DNA of 64,000 nt. Source: Oscillospiraceae bacterium. Lineage in GTDB: Bacteria; Bacillota; Clostridia; Oscillospirales; Ruminococcaceae. Positions 6,668 through 14,983 of this stretch are shown here, in pieces; the stretch's first letter is position 1; every line of letters begins with the position of its first letter. The stretch covers positions 1 to 64,000 of the forward strand of contig JAFWDH010000010.1 in assembly GCA_017513135.1 (NCBI GenBank). Direction: 5' to 3'. The position numbers and the translations under genes are program-made. The notes beneath the pieces are model-generated. The model saw only the letters and a program-made list of their open reading frames with translations. It was not told the DNA's origin and did no database searches.

Positions 6668-9562
6668 TCATTCGCCTTCTGCTGTAAATTTATTGTAGCT
6701 GTCTGTCAGAAATTTCTGCACTCTATTGATCATAGTTGTGACCCTCACGAGCCCTTTCACGCCTGCAGAAGACAGTTCCTGTCGCAGCGTTTCTTTCGTA
6801 ACAGCCTTTGTATCCATGAAGTACTGATGCAGGATTCTGGAAACGAATTCCGTCGCCAGATTGTTTTCAGTCGCAAACGATTCGATATCCGCTTGCAGAA
6901 CTTCACGTTCATATTCGTTATAAGCTTCGATGATATCGGCATCGGGTTCCAGCTCGAAGAATCGTTCCATCACGAATGTTTTCATAACATCACGCTTATA
7001 ACGCATTTTCTCGTTATCGGAACGTTCGATTTCCCGGAGGATGAGGTCAACGGATTTCTTCATCTCGTTTTCATTCTTTCGGTTGATATCCTTCAGGAGA
7101 TTCAGAATATAGACCACATTAATTTTATCCGTTCTAACCAGTTCAATGTTGAAGTCCACATCGACCAGGACGGACTCTTTACCACCGCCTTTGTGCTTGT
7201 CATAGTAATACAGATACCAAGATTTGAAGTCAGCGTATTCGTCTTCATCCAGCGTCGGAGCAAGATCTGCCCAGTCAAACTTTGAGAAGGTCTTCAGCGT
7301 GCTTAGAATACCAGCAAGCGTTCTAAACGCAATAACAAAGGCTCTAATATCATCCTCAGACTGAAGATTTCCTGCATCGTCAGGTGTTGCTACAATGGTA
7401 CGCAGCTCATCTACTTGCTTATAATACTCTGTGACATAAAAATCGTAAGATTGAAGCAAATATGCGTTTGGATCTCCGTCGCCAGAATATAGTTTTAACG
7501 CCTCATCTTGCGCTCTCTTAATGTTGCGGTAAGTAACGATTTGACCAAATTGTTTTGTGACCTTATCAACGCGGTTTGTACGGCTATATGCCTGTACCAA
7601 AGAGTGCCACACGAGGTTTTTATCAAGGAACAGTGTATTGGTCGGTTTGCTGTCAAATCCTGTTAGGAACATATTTACAACGAGAAGTAGGTCAACCTGA
7701 GGCAGGTCTTTCTGTTTCATGCGCTTTGAAATGTCCTTGCGGTAAGCATCAAATTTGCTGAGGTCGTAATCCGTGCCAAACATATTATTGTAGTCTTTCA
7801 TGCAGGCTTCCAGATGTTCACCAGCATGTTTGTCCGGGCTTTCTTCCATGTCTTGGTTCGCCTGATACGTGAAGATGGCCGCAATCCTGTATCCTTTAGG
7901 ATTATGAGCCTTCATGTAGTTATAATACTTCACCAGCGTCTCAATCTTATCGATCGCAAAAATGGCAGTATAAACATTGTTGTTTTCAAGCCTTGTGTGT
8001 TGATTCAGGTGTTCAAGAATATCCTCCGAAATAGCGGCTATACGCTCATTGGAGTGATATAGTTCGTCAAGGTCAATCTTGTGACGCTTGCAGTATTCAG
8101 CATCATCCAATGCCTTCGGGTCAATCTTAGAGTCCCTAATATTTGTGACAGAAATGCTTCTCATATATTCCACAGAGAAGCGAAGCACATTGCCGTCAGC
8201 GATGGCCTCCTTAATCATGTACTTATGGATACACGGATCCAACTTGCCTGAATGGAAAATATCAGCGGTTGTCTGTCCCTGCGGGCCTTTATTCTCCTTA
8301 AAGATAGGAGTTCCCGTAAAACCAATGTAGTTGGAGTTCTGGAAATGCTTTCGGATCTGAGCATGCATCTTTCCGAACTGGGAACGATGGCACTCGTCGA
8401 TGATAAACACGCATTTCTGCTGTTTAAACGTATCCATGATGGTATCGTACTTCTCAGAGCGAAGCGCAGTTGCCATCTTCTGGATGGTTGTGATAATCAG
8501 CGACTTTGACGAGTCCTGAAGATCTTTCACCAAATTGTATGTGCTGTCGGTCTGGTCAACACATCCTGCCTCAAAGCTGTTGTATTCGTCCACGGTCTGA
8601 TCATCAAGGTCACTGCGGTCGATAAGGAAAAACACTTTGTCAATCCTACGGTCATCACGAAGAAGGGATGCCAGTTTATAACTAGTCAGCGTCTTTCCTG
8701 AACCTGTGGTATGGAAGACATAACCGTTCATGTTTGCCATGATGATACGGTCAAAAGCACGCTTCACGGCATAGACCTGATAAGGCCTCATGACCAGCAG
8801 GATAGGCTCTGTATCTTTGATGACGATATACTTGCTCAACATCTCTGTCAGATGGAGCTTCGGAAGGAATGTATTCGTGAAGTCCATCAGTCTATTCACG
8901 CGTACATTGTTCTCATCTGTCCAGAAGAAAGTCAGGGATTTCAGGATATCTTGCTTATGCCCGAACGAGTCGTTCTCGTTAATGTTGGCACAGTACTTGG
9001 TCATTGTGGAGTTGGAGATCACGAATAACTGTATGAACCTAAATAGGCCACGGAAGGAGAACCTTCTATAGCGATTAATCTGGTTCACAGCCTCGTTGAT
9101 TTCGATACCAGGACGCTTCAGTTCCGTCTGTACGAGAGGCAGACCGTTAATAAGAATGGTAACATCATAGCGATTCTTGTACAGGACATCACCCTTGTGG
9201 GCAGGATCCATCGTCACCTGGTGTGTGACCTGATATATATTTTTTGTCTCATCGCTGGTGAAGAACACGACATACACGGTCTTTCCGTTATCGAGTTCTA
9301 GAACCCACTGCTCACGCAGTATTTTTGCAGATTCGTAAATAGTATGGTTCTCAAGGCGTATCAATACACGCTCAAACTCTGTATCAGAGAGTTCAGCTAC
9401 GCCCTTCATCGCTATAAGTTCTTTGGCATTTAGCTTACAAAACTGTTTCCTAAAGTTGGAGCAAACATCATCATAGGTTTTTAGCGAAACGAAGTCATAG
9501 CCCAAATCTATAAGCCTATTAATATATAATTCTTCGACTTCGTACTCTGAAATATGAGCCAT
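6668..9562 (-). CDS. hsdR: type I restriction endonuclease/translocase HsdR
   Basis: A full-length 964-aa HsdR. The N-terminal nuclease core shows Asp133 and the ELK pair (E147, K149). The SF2 translocase follows, with Walker A TTGSGKT (285-291), DECH box (389-392) and TGTPIF (416 on). A C-terminal helical region docks onto HsdM. The enzyme translocates unmethylated DNA with ATP and cuts at a distance from the recognition site. All key motifs are intact, so the system appears functional. It is preceded by AGGAG and lies 58 nt after the WYL regulator gene. Confidence 0.94.
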   Translation of the reverse strand: MAHISEYEVEELYINRLIDLGYDFVSLKTYDDVCSNFRKQFCKLNAKELIAMKGVAELSDTEFERVLIRLENHTIYESAKILREQWVLELDNGKTVYVVFFTSDETKNIYQVTHQVTMDPAHKGDVLYKNRYDVTILINGLPLVQTELKRPGIEINEAVNQINRYRRFSFRGLFRFIQLFVISNSTMTKYCANINENDSFGHKQDILKSLTFFWTDENNVRVNRLMDFTNTFLPKLHLTEMLSKYIVIKDTEPILLVMRPYQVYAVKRAFDRIIMANMNGYVFHTTGSGKTLTSYKLASLLRDDRRIDKVFFLIDRSDLDDQTVDEYNSFEAGCVDQTDSTYNLVKDLQDSSKSLIITTIQKMATALRSEKYDTIMDTFKQQKCVFIIDECHRSQFGKMHAQIRKHFQNSNYIGFTGTPIFKENKGPQGQTTADIFHSGKLDPCIHKYMIKEAIADGNVLRFSVEYMRSISVTNIRDSKIDPKALDDAEYCKRHKIDLDELYHSNERIAAISEDILEHLNQHTRLENNNVYTAIFAIDKIETLVKYYNYMKAHNPKGYRIAAIFTYQANQDMEESPDKHAGEHLEACMKDYNNMFGTDYDLSKFDAYRKDISKRMKQKDLPQVDLLLVVNMFLTGFDSKPTNTLFLDKNLVWHSLVQAYSRTNRVDKVTKQFGQIVTYRNIKRAQDEALKLYSGDGDPNAYLLQSYDFYVTEYYKQVDELRTIVATPDDAGNLQSEDDIRAFVIAFRTLAGILSTLKTFSKFDWADLAPTLDEDEYADFKSWYLYYYDKHKGGGKESVLVDVDFNIELVRTDKINVVYILNLLKDINRKNENEMKKSVDLILREIERSDNEKMRYKRDVMKTFVMERFFELEPDADIIEAYNEYEREVLQADIESFATENNLATEFVSRILHQYFMDTKAVTKETLRQELSSAGVKGLVRVTTMINRVQKFLTDSYNKFTAEGE

Positions 9563-9620
9563 TTGATATTAATCTCCTTTAATATCATTCAAAATATATA
9601 TTCACGATAGTACTACAATT

Positions 9621-10553
9621 CTAGGAATTGTAGACAAGAATGTTATCACCAAATTGAGCTAACCATCCTTGGAAGGTCGGGCTTGCCTGAATCATAACAG
9701 TTGTTTCAAGTTTGTCATCTGAAACTGCAACCACTTCTATGTCTTCGCCAAACTGATCATAAATCTGACTGAGAATAGATCTGTTAAATTGAAGCGTCAC
9801 TTTCTCGGGTTCACCACTAAACATTCTAAAAGCCTGCTTAGTATATTCTTTAAGGTTATCCGCCAGGATCGCCGCTTCTGGTGCTGAAGGTTCTTCTTCG
9901 ATCCAGGTTGAATCCATGCGGTCTATTCTGTAGTTCAATTGCTTTTTGTGCTTGCTGGAATAGCAGACTACATAATAGTTATCATTGCTGAATACCAAAG
10001 CGGCTGGAGACTCCTTATATCTTCTCTTATTCTTTCTAAATACTTTTTCTTTATTCTCGTTCAGGTCAAAGTATCGAAACGAGATTTTTTTATGGTCAAT
10101 TATTGCTTTATTTATGACATTAACGATTCTGAGAATGTCTTTATTGCTATGCTTTCGTGTATTAAACGCAATCTGATTGCCTTTTAGAACTTCTGCTCTA
10201 TGAGTTCCACCAAGAGCGGAGAGCTTTTCAATGAGTTCTTGTGACATATCTTCCGGAATAAAACTTGCAGCCTGAACCGCATCAATTAGGATTTTAAGTT
10301 CCGGTACAGTAAAAGTATTGTCATCTACATAATATGCCTTTTTATGACCATCTCTCTTGACCTTGATATGCAGCCCAACGCTATTGAGATCGTCAATATC
10401 GCTACTGAGAGTCCTACGGTCACAAACAATACCGAGTTTATCCATGCGTTCTATCAGATCATATGTCGTTAGAGCATGGTCCGCATCGGTTTCAGTGCGA
10501 AGGATCTCATAGAGTTTGATCAATTTGACTTTACTCTTCTTTGTGTTCGCCAT
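9621..10553 (-). CDS. WYL-domain transcriptional regulator heading the hsdRMS operon
   Basis: The chosen ATG gives a 310-aa protein beginning MANTKKSKVKLIKLYEIL, with AGGAG about 10 nt upstream; the longer frame to 10667 has no such support. The N-terminus is a winged HTH (residues 1-85, RRTLSSDIDDLN). The middle and C-terminus match the WYL fold, with NYYVVCYSSKHKKQLNYRID at the core. WYL regulators such as BrxR and CapW repress phage-defence operons, and the domain is thought to bind a nucleic acid-type ligand. The tight same-strand linkage to hsdR suggests it controls the restriction operon; this is inference. Confidence 0.88.
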   Translation of the reverse strand: MANTKKSKVKLIKLYEILRTETDADHALTTYDLIERMDKLGIVCDRRTLSSDIDDLNSVGLHIKVKRDGHKKAYYVDDNTFTVPELKILIDAVQAASFIPEDMSQELIEKLSALGGTHRAEVLKGNQIAFNTRKHSNKDILRIVNVINKAIIDHKKISFRYFDLNENKEKVFRKNKRRYKESPAALVFSNDNYYVVCYSSKHKKQLNYRIDRMDSTWIEEEPSAPEAAILADNLKEYTKQAFRMFSGEPEKVTLQFNRSILSQIYDQFGEDIEVVAVSDDKLETTVMIQASPTFQGWLAQFGDNILVYNS

Positions 10554-10582
10554 ATGCAAAAAACTCCTAATTATATACATAT

Positions 10583-10611
10583 ATATTACACCCAAGAGAC
10601 TGTGTTGTAAA
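10583..10611 (-). promoter_or_regulatory. promoter of the WYL-hsdRMS operon
   Basis: On the minus strand TTTACA (10611-10606) is followed by a 17-nt spacer and TAATAT (10588-10583), 30 nt before the ATG. TTGT-TTTT-ACAA overlaps the -35 box as a small inverted repeat, a possible autoregulatory site. Confidence 0.55.
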
Positions 10612-10673
10612 AACAATAATGTCAGCATAACGCGACAATAAGGCCAACTTTTCAATCTGGGGCACAAAAACTA

Positions 10674-10702
10674 TTGAATTCGAAGAAAAGCACTGATATG
10701 AT
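10674..10702 (+). promoter_or_regulatory. promoter of the LexA-like gene cluster
   Basis: TTGAAT (10674-10679), a 17-nt spacer and TATGAT (10697-10702) fit a sigma-A promoter. A GGGGC-AGC-GCCCC hairpin (10721-10733) lies between it and the AGGAGG of the LexA-like gene. It is divergent from the WYL promoter, about 60 nt away. Confidence 0.55.
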
Positions 10703-10757
10703 TCAACTACACCGGTGATGGGGCAGCGCCCCAGAATAATCTAGGAGGCTTCCTAAG

Positions 10758-11339
10758 ATGCAATACAAGGATCAAGGAACGATTGACCGCGTAGCGGAAT
10801 ACTGTAAAAAGTATCTTGAAAGATACAATGTTCTTCCATCAACTCGGCAGCTTGCCAGAGATCTGAATCTATCTAAAAGCGGTGCGCAAAGATATCTTGT
10901 AACAGTTAAAGAGCAAGGGCTGCTCCGATCGGAAACAGATATTTCCTGGGAAGGCGACCGCGCAGAAAAACTGCTGAACAATATCTCTTGCGGTGCTCCG
11001 ACGTATCAGGAAGAGCATGTTGAAGAATATGTCTTTCTTCCTGACTCCTTATTCGGGAGAGGACATAAATACATTCTTACAGCTTCCGGTGATTCCATGA
11101 TTGGGGCAGGGATCAATGAAGGCGATCAATTGATCATCAAAGAGCAGGAAACTGCGGAGAATGGTGATATCATTGTCGCTTTGCTCAATGGGGAAAACAC
11201 ATTAAAGAGGCTCCGTTATGATGCAAACGGACGGCCATATCTCCACCCGGAGAACCCTGTTTATCCGGACATCATGATTCACGAAGGTGACCGTTTCTAT
11301 ATCCAGGGCGTCTTGATTTATGCAATCAAAGCTTATTAA
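10758..11339 (+). CDS. LexA/UmuD-like S24 repressor
   Basis: A 193-aa protein with an N-terminal winged HTH (residues 1-65, PSTRQLARDLNLSKSGAQRY) and a C-terminal S24 autoprotease domain. The catalytic Ser is in GDSMIGAG and the Lys in ENTLKRLR. The self-cleavage site appears as SCGAP, a Cys-Gly bond as in some phage repressors rather than Ala-Gly. It probably represses the element's genes and is inactivated through RecA on DNA damage. It is first in a plus-strand cluster and has a good AGGAGG. It differs from a host LexA in its element context and cleavage bond. Confidence 0.88.
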   Translation: MQYKDQGTIDRVAEYCKKYLERYNVLPSTRQLARDLNLSKSGAQRYLVTVKEQGLLRSETDISWEGDRAEKLLNNISCGAPTYQEEHVEEYVFLPDSLFGRGHKYILTASGDSMIGAGINEGDQLIIKEQETAENGDIIVALLNGENTLKRLRYDANGRPYLHPENPVYPDIMIHEGDRFYIQGVLIYAIKAY

Positions 11340-11355
11340 TCAATGGAGGGAAATT

Positions 11356-11556
11356 GTGAAAAGCACAGACTGTTGCTATGACAGAGTGTGTCCGGTATGC
11401 GGCACACTGAATCGTAATCTGTATCTTCAGGAAACAAAAGGGCTGTATGAATGCGAAAGATGCGGCAATATCATACACACTATCTATCCCGAATACAGAC
11501 AGAAATACACCTCCGTAAAGCTTCAGGATAAAAGGAGAATCAACTGTGTCAGATAA
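11356..11556 (+). CDS. small zinc-ribbon protein
   Basis: I chose the GTG at 11356, which has GGAGGG five nt upstream; an ATG at 11320 would overlap the repressor gene and lacks a site. The 66-aa product has two Cys pairs, CPVCG and CERCG, forming a single zinc ribbon, with a basic tail. No function is known. Co-expression with regulators suggests DNA or RNA-polymerase binding. Confidence 0.6.
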   Translation: MKSTDCCYDRVCPVCGTLNRNLYLQETKGLYECERCGNIIHTIYPEYRQKYTSVKLQDKRRINCVR

Positions 11557-12022
11557 AGAGTTATATGAAGATCATTTCAAAGAAATCCGCAAAGAGTACC
11601 GGCACGGGTATGACCGGGTGCCGATTGAAGATCTGCATCTTTCCATTAGCGTGTACAACAGACTGAGACGAAATGGGATCAGAATGTACGGTGAGATCCG
11701 TCACCTCCCGGATTGGAAGCTTGCTCAACTGCTGTGGTGTGACAAAAGCGCTCTGTCTGAACTAAAACAGCACATGGAGTGGTTCGAAAAGAAAAGAAAA
11801 CCATCAGCAGCCGGTACACCGATTGAAGTTCTTGGGATGGGTTCGGAAATAGTGAATACGCTTAAATGGTATGCCATTTATACCGTGGAAGATCTCGCTT
11901 CTATATCAACTGAAGATCTGAAAAATGAGATCAAGGGCATAGGTCCAGCACGCTTAAATAGGATTCTGGAGTGCCTGAGCGTATATGAGTTTCGCAGGGC
12001 AACTAATGAAAATGCGGCATAA
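11546..12022 (+). CDS. protein with two RNA polymerase alpha-CTD-like domains
   Basis: A 158-aa protein starting at GTG, overlapping the previous gene by 11 nt. Residues about 25-75 (IEDLHLSISVYNRLRRNGI ... IRHLPDWKL) and 88-150 (IEVLGMGSEIVNTLKWYAI ... IKGIGPARLNRILECL) each follow the helix-hairpin-helix pattern of the RNA polymerase alpha-subunit C-terminal domain. The alpha CTD contacts UP elements and activators. A free tandem copy could bind promoter DNA or compete with host alpha. There is no N-terminal assembly domain. Members of this family occur in clostridial mobile elements; the precise role is unknown. Confidence 0.72.
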   Translation: MSDKELYEDHFKEIRKEYRHGYDRVPIEDLHLSISVYNRLRRNGIRMYGEIRHLPDWKLAQLLWCDKSALSELKQHMEWFEKKRKPSAAGTPIEVLGMGSEIVNTLKWYAIYTVEDLASISTEDLKNEIKGIGPARLNRILECLSVYEFRRATNENAA

Positions 12023-12034
12023 AGGAGGGTTTCG

Positions 12035-12331
12035 ATGATCTATGGTATGACAAGCAAGATCGATGTAATTCTGAACCGAGACCGAAACGGAATGCTCGTT
12101 CCTTACGTGATAGAAAAAGACGGCAAATTCTATAAGGTCCAGGATATAAAACAGATCCGAAGTGGTTCAGGAAGACAGCGCGGAGCGACGATTAAGTATC
12201 TCGTCAATATCAATGGGCATGACAAATATGTTTTCCGCGATGAGTACTGCTGGTACATCATCGATGAAGAGGAAGACAAGAGAACCTTTGCCAATCCTGC
12301 AGCATCGCCGTCGGAGGCGATTGCAATATGA
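12035..12331 (+). CDS. 98-aa hypothetical element protein
   Basis: Begins MIYGMTSKIDVIL after an AGGAGG site. It is rich in beta-forming and charged residues, with no Cys pairs, signal peptide or membrane segment. I do not recognise the family. Its stop overlaps the next start by 4 nt (ATGA), so it belongs to the regulator cluster. Confidence 0.6.
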   Translation: MIYGMTSKIDVILNRDRNGMLVPYVIEKDGKFYKVQDIKQIRSGSGRQRGATIKYLVNINGHDKYVFRDEYCWYIIDEEEDKRTFANPAASPSEAIAI

Positions 12332-12576
12332 GCCGGGAATGCAGCGAAGCTGCTCTGGACGATGTCGTTCCCATAAAGAGATACGTGATAATAACCTTTT
12401 ATTGTGAGAACTGCAGTCAGAAGATTTCCTCATACGCAAATGACAAAGGTGAACAGCATATTACATGCCCGAGATGCGGAGCAGAATATCACCGCAAGAG
12501 GATCTCCAGGCGGCGCGTAGAAATCGTAATGAAAGCCGCGAGAGGCAATTATTTCGATTGGGACGATGCCATATAA
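12328..12576 (+). CDS. small zinc-ribbon protein
   Basis: An 82-aa protein with CENC and CPRCG pairs in the middle and a basic stretch RKRISRRR, the layout of a nucleic acid-binding zinc ribbon. It is translationally coupled to the upstream gene. It is the second zinc-ribbon protein of the cluster; function unknown. Confidence 0.62.
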   Translation: MSRECSEAALDDVVPIKRYVIITFYCENCSQKISSYANDKGEQHITCPRCGAEYHRKRISRRRVEIVMKAARGNYFDWDDAI

Positions 12577-12655
12577 ACAATTTAACGAAGACAAGTAGAG
12601 AATGGTTGAGATGAAATAGGCTTAGTAATTCCACCTCCGGCTGTCTTCCCAATAA

Positions 12656-12747
12656 CCCCGAGAGTTAAACCACACACGTGAGAGGCCTCGGTGAGAGTAT
12701 AAGGGATCACTATATGTGATTTCTGGTGCTCTTGCCGGGGCTTTTTT
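12656..12747 (+). ncRNA. structured leader/terminator before the sigma-like gene
   Basis: The 201-nt gap holds a long-range stem: CCCCG-AGAG (12656-12664) pairs with CTCT-(TGC)-CGGGG (12729-12740), followed by CTTTTTTATT. Inside is the hairpin ATCAC-tatat-GTGAT (12706-12720) and a GAGGCCTC palindrome. It ends as a rho-independent terminator 30 nt before the next ATG. It may be a small RNA or an attenuator for the sigma-like gene. Confidence 0.45.
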
Positions 12748-12777
12748 ATTTCGACAACAAGTGAATGGAGGAAAAGT

Positions 12778-13281
12778 ATGGGAAAAGATTATGTGATCCT
12801 GAACATTGAAAAGGAGTACCCAGGATACACCGGGAAAGAAAAATGGATTCTGGCAACAGATCTTTCTGAAGATGAATTCCATGTCAGGCATCCGGAGGAA
12901 GCCGAATTGTGGAAATCGTCTGTTGTTATCAGCAAAGAAATGGCAAGGGTGATGTTCCGATATGACTTCAATGACTGGAAACACCTGCAGAGAAGCACGG
13001 AAACAGAAGTGTCCCTGGATGATATGGATCTTGAATTTGAAGACCCGGATACACAGGATGAGATCAGAAACATCTGGCTCAGAGAAGCTCTGGCTATTTT
13101 GCCGGATGATCAGTGCAGACGCATACGCAATCATTTCCTTTCCGGGTATTCCATAAAGGATATTGCTGAGGGTGAAAAAGTAAATAGGTATACAGTGCGA
13201 AAGAGTATAAAAAAAGGACTGCAGCATCTCCGTGAATACTGTGGTGTTGCGCTACCAAAAAACGGAGGTGTTGCAGTATGA
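12778..13281 (+). CDS. sigma-70 region-4-like HTH protein
   Basis: A 167-aa protein. Residues about 100-155 have sigma region-4 character: LREALAILPDDQCRRIRNHF then YSIKDIAEGEKVNRYTVRKS, a two-part motif of helix plus HTH. The N-terminal part lacks sigma region 2, so it is not a complete sigma factor; it resembles the small sigma-like regulators of Tn916-type elements (Orf7 class). It probably activates element genes. The gene has GGAGG, follows a terminator-like RNA, and overlaps the next start by 4 nt. Confidence 0.75.
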   Translation: MGKDYVILNIEKEYPGYTGKEKWILATDLSEDEFHVRHPEEAELWKSSVVISKEMARVMFRYDFNDWKHLQRSTETEVSLDDMDLEFEDPDTQDEIRNIWLREALAILPDDQCRRIRNHFLSGYSIKDIAEGEKVNRYTVRKSIKKGLQHLREYCGVALPKNGGVAV

Positions 13282-13805
13282 CTGATCTCAAGTGCGGTGA
13301 TGTCTGTATCTGTGATCTGTCTCTGAGCATTAATTCATATAAGTATGCCGTTGTCCCACTGGTCTATATTTCAGTAACTTACGAAAAAGAAATGCCGATC
13401 TATTCTTTCTGCAGAGTTGGAAAAGCGCCGAGAGCATATTCAAGATATCCTTTCGTGGATGTAACAGCAAGCAACTGCGTTCGGAAGGGATCTGCAGTTT
13501 ATCCCACACAAGTAGTCCTGTTCAGTGATGAGATGGGGATCATAAAGAAAATCGGCTGCCTGTCACAAAGTGAGATTTCGAAAGTACTGAATGTGCAGCA
13601 GCAGAAAAAGAAGACATCGGTTGCACTGGTCATGGCGCTGTGCCCAAGATGTAGACGTGATTTTCTGTCGGATCCTTCTTCTGTTGTGATCCGTATGGAT
13701 CCGTTCGCTGTCCAGGAAACACAGTGCGATTACTGCCAAGTCCGGAATGGGCATACATATATCATCTACAAACGAAAACTGTACGGGAGGAGCATAGCAA
13801 GATGA
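13278..13805 (+). CDS. MazF-like domain with C-terminal zinc ribbon
   Basis: A 175-aa protein. The first 115 residues resemble the MazF/PemK layout: an opening GDVCICDLS, a middle TASNCVRKGSAVYPTQVVLF and a closing IIKKIGCLSQSEISKVLNV. The RNase-type catalytic Arg and Thr of MazF are not clearly kept. The C-terminus has CPRC and CDYC pairs, a zinc ribbon. There is no adjacent antitoxin. It may be a non-toxic RNA- or DNA-binding derivative; the MazF relation is by pattern only. Confidence 0.5.
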   Translation: MTDLKCGDVCICDLSLSINSYKYAVVPLVYISVTYEKEMPIYSFCRVGKAPRAYSRYPFVDVTASNCVRKGSAVYPTQVVLFSDEMGIIKKIGCLSQSEISKVLNVQQQKKKTSVALVMALCPRCRRDFLSDPSSVVIRMDPFAVQETQCDYCQVRNGHTYIIYKRKLYGRSIAR

Positions 13806-14122
13806 AGAAAACATACACGGTGAAAGAAATCCAGGAGATCCTGCAGATCAGCGCTCCAACAGCGTATGCCCTGATAAAAAAAGGAGAATTCAGTTCGGTG
13901 AAGTTTAATAACACGCTGAGAATCTCGAAAGACAGCTTTGATGCGTGGTTGGATTCCAATCTGTCAAGTGTGCGATCCGGCAAATCGCATCCTAACGCTC
14001 CGTTACTCGTGCAAGATGAAAAACAATCTGGATTGCCATGTTCACGCATGAACCGTTATATTTCTATCATCATGAGCTCTGACAATACTCTTGTACCGAA
14101 AAGGTACTCAGTATCGGTATAG
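13802..14122 (+). CDS. excisionase-family HTH protein
   Basis: From the ATG at 13802 (GGGAGGAG site upstream) the first 60 residues are a MerR-like winged HTH of the excisionase type: YTVKEIQEILQISAPTAYAL and LRISKDSFDAWL. Such proteins bend attachment DNA for integrase or act as regulators. An integrase gene should follow but does not; residues beyond about 75 look unrelated, so the C-terminus may be fused to foreign sequence at the end of the element. It overlaps the end of the previous gene. Confidence 0.75.
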   Translation: MKKTYTVKEIQEILQISAPTAYALIKKGEFSSVKFNNTLRISKDSFDAWLDSNLSSVRSGKSHPNAPLLVQDEKQSGLPCSRMNRYISIIMSSDNTLVPKRYSVSV

Positions 14123-14239
14123 ATGTCGATATGGATATCGTTCTCGAGCCTGAGATCGATTCCAATAAACGGGAAACAAGCAGGATCAGATTGGACGTAT
14201 CGAAACAGTTAACCACAATACAAATCAAGAAAAGAAAAG

Positions 14240-14267
14240 ACCGGAACAGTGTAAGCTCTGTTCCGGT
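14240..14267. terminator. bidirectional terminator at the element/chromosome border
   Basis: ACCGGAACAG (14240-14249) and CTGTTCCGGT (14258-14267) form a 10-bp stem. On the minus strand it is followed by CTTTTCTTTTCTT, so it terminates the murT-gatD transcript just after the gatD stop. The stretch 14123-14239 carries no gene I can support. Confidence 0.75.
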
Positions 14268-14272
14268 ATATT

Positions 14273-14983
14273 TTATGATTCCATTTTGATATCCGGCCTG
14301 TGATATTCCTTCAGTCTGACCTGATAGGCTTCATACGCTTCTTTTTCAAACACGGGTATACGATCCGGTTCTCCAAGAATCCGAAACAAAAAACGGACAA
14401 ACGGTGGATTCAGCAGTAAAAACGGCCCAAGCACATAGGTGCCCAAAAAGTGCTTGTATCGTATTCCTTCGAGATCTGTCTGTCTGTTGATCCCACAGCC
14501 TTTTTCAGCTTTTATCATGAATTCTTCGGAGTTGTCACCGTACAGATGCGAAAACTGGGATTTGAATCCTACGATCTCAAAACCTTCCATTTTACCGAGA
14601 AAAAGCGAATTGTAACGATTCAGCATCTCCCTTTTCGCCTCAAAGTCAAACAGACCAAGAGCTTCGATTTCCTTTGTTTCGTCACTGATTCGTTTACAGA
14701 AGATCTCAAGAGCATTTCCCGTACAAAGAAATACGGTTCCTGATTCAATCAGTTCCCTGAGTCTCTCACGGTAAGGACAAAGGTGTTCAATGATCATTTC
14801 TTGCCCGTATTCTGTCGAGGCGCCGAGGTAGATAAGGTCAACATTCTGCGAAACAAACGCAGGGACCTGTTTAAGATGTGTTTCTATTATTTCTGCTTCC
14901 GGAAAACATTTTCCTAGAAATCTGAAATTATAACTGTCGCCGTAGAGGTTACCGACTTCGGGATAAAGATATTCAAATCTCAT
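14273..14983 (-). CDS. gatD: GatD-like glutamine amidotransferase of lipid II amidation
   Basis: A 236-aa class I amidotransferase-like protein beside murT. GatD releases ammonia from glutamine so that MurT can amidate D-Glu of lipid II to D-isoglutamine. The nucleophile appears as Cys87 in VFLCTGNALE, where S. aureus GatD has ICGGYQ. The family motif GTYLHGP, which carries the catalytic His, reads GTYVLGP here (181-187), with Leu185 at the His position. The partner is intact, so either another His serves or this branch differs. The start overlaps the murT stop by 4 nt. Confidence 0.82.
   Translation of the reverse strand: MRFEYLYPEVGNLYGDSYNFRFLGKCFPEAEIIETHLKQVPAFVSQNVDLIYLGASTEYGQEMIIEHLCPYRERLRELIESGTVFLCTGNALEIFCKRISDETKEIEALGLFDFEAKREMLNRYNSLFLGKMEGFEIVGFKSQFSHLYGDNSEEFMIKAEKGCGINRQTDLEGIRYKHFLGTYVLGPFLLLNPPFVRFLFRILGEPDRIPVFEKEAYEAYQVRLKEYHRPDIKMES

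Noticed and set aside
14123-14239. Short open frame after the excisionase gene (from ATG 14132)
   Set aside because: About 50 codons without a ribosome binding site or similarity; probably decayed sequence at the element edge.
14000-14240. Second copy of the tRNA-Arg 3' end as the other attachment site
   Set aside because: I searched by eye for the T-arm and acceptor sequence and found none in this stretch.
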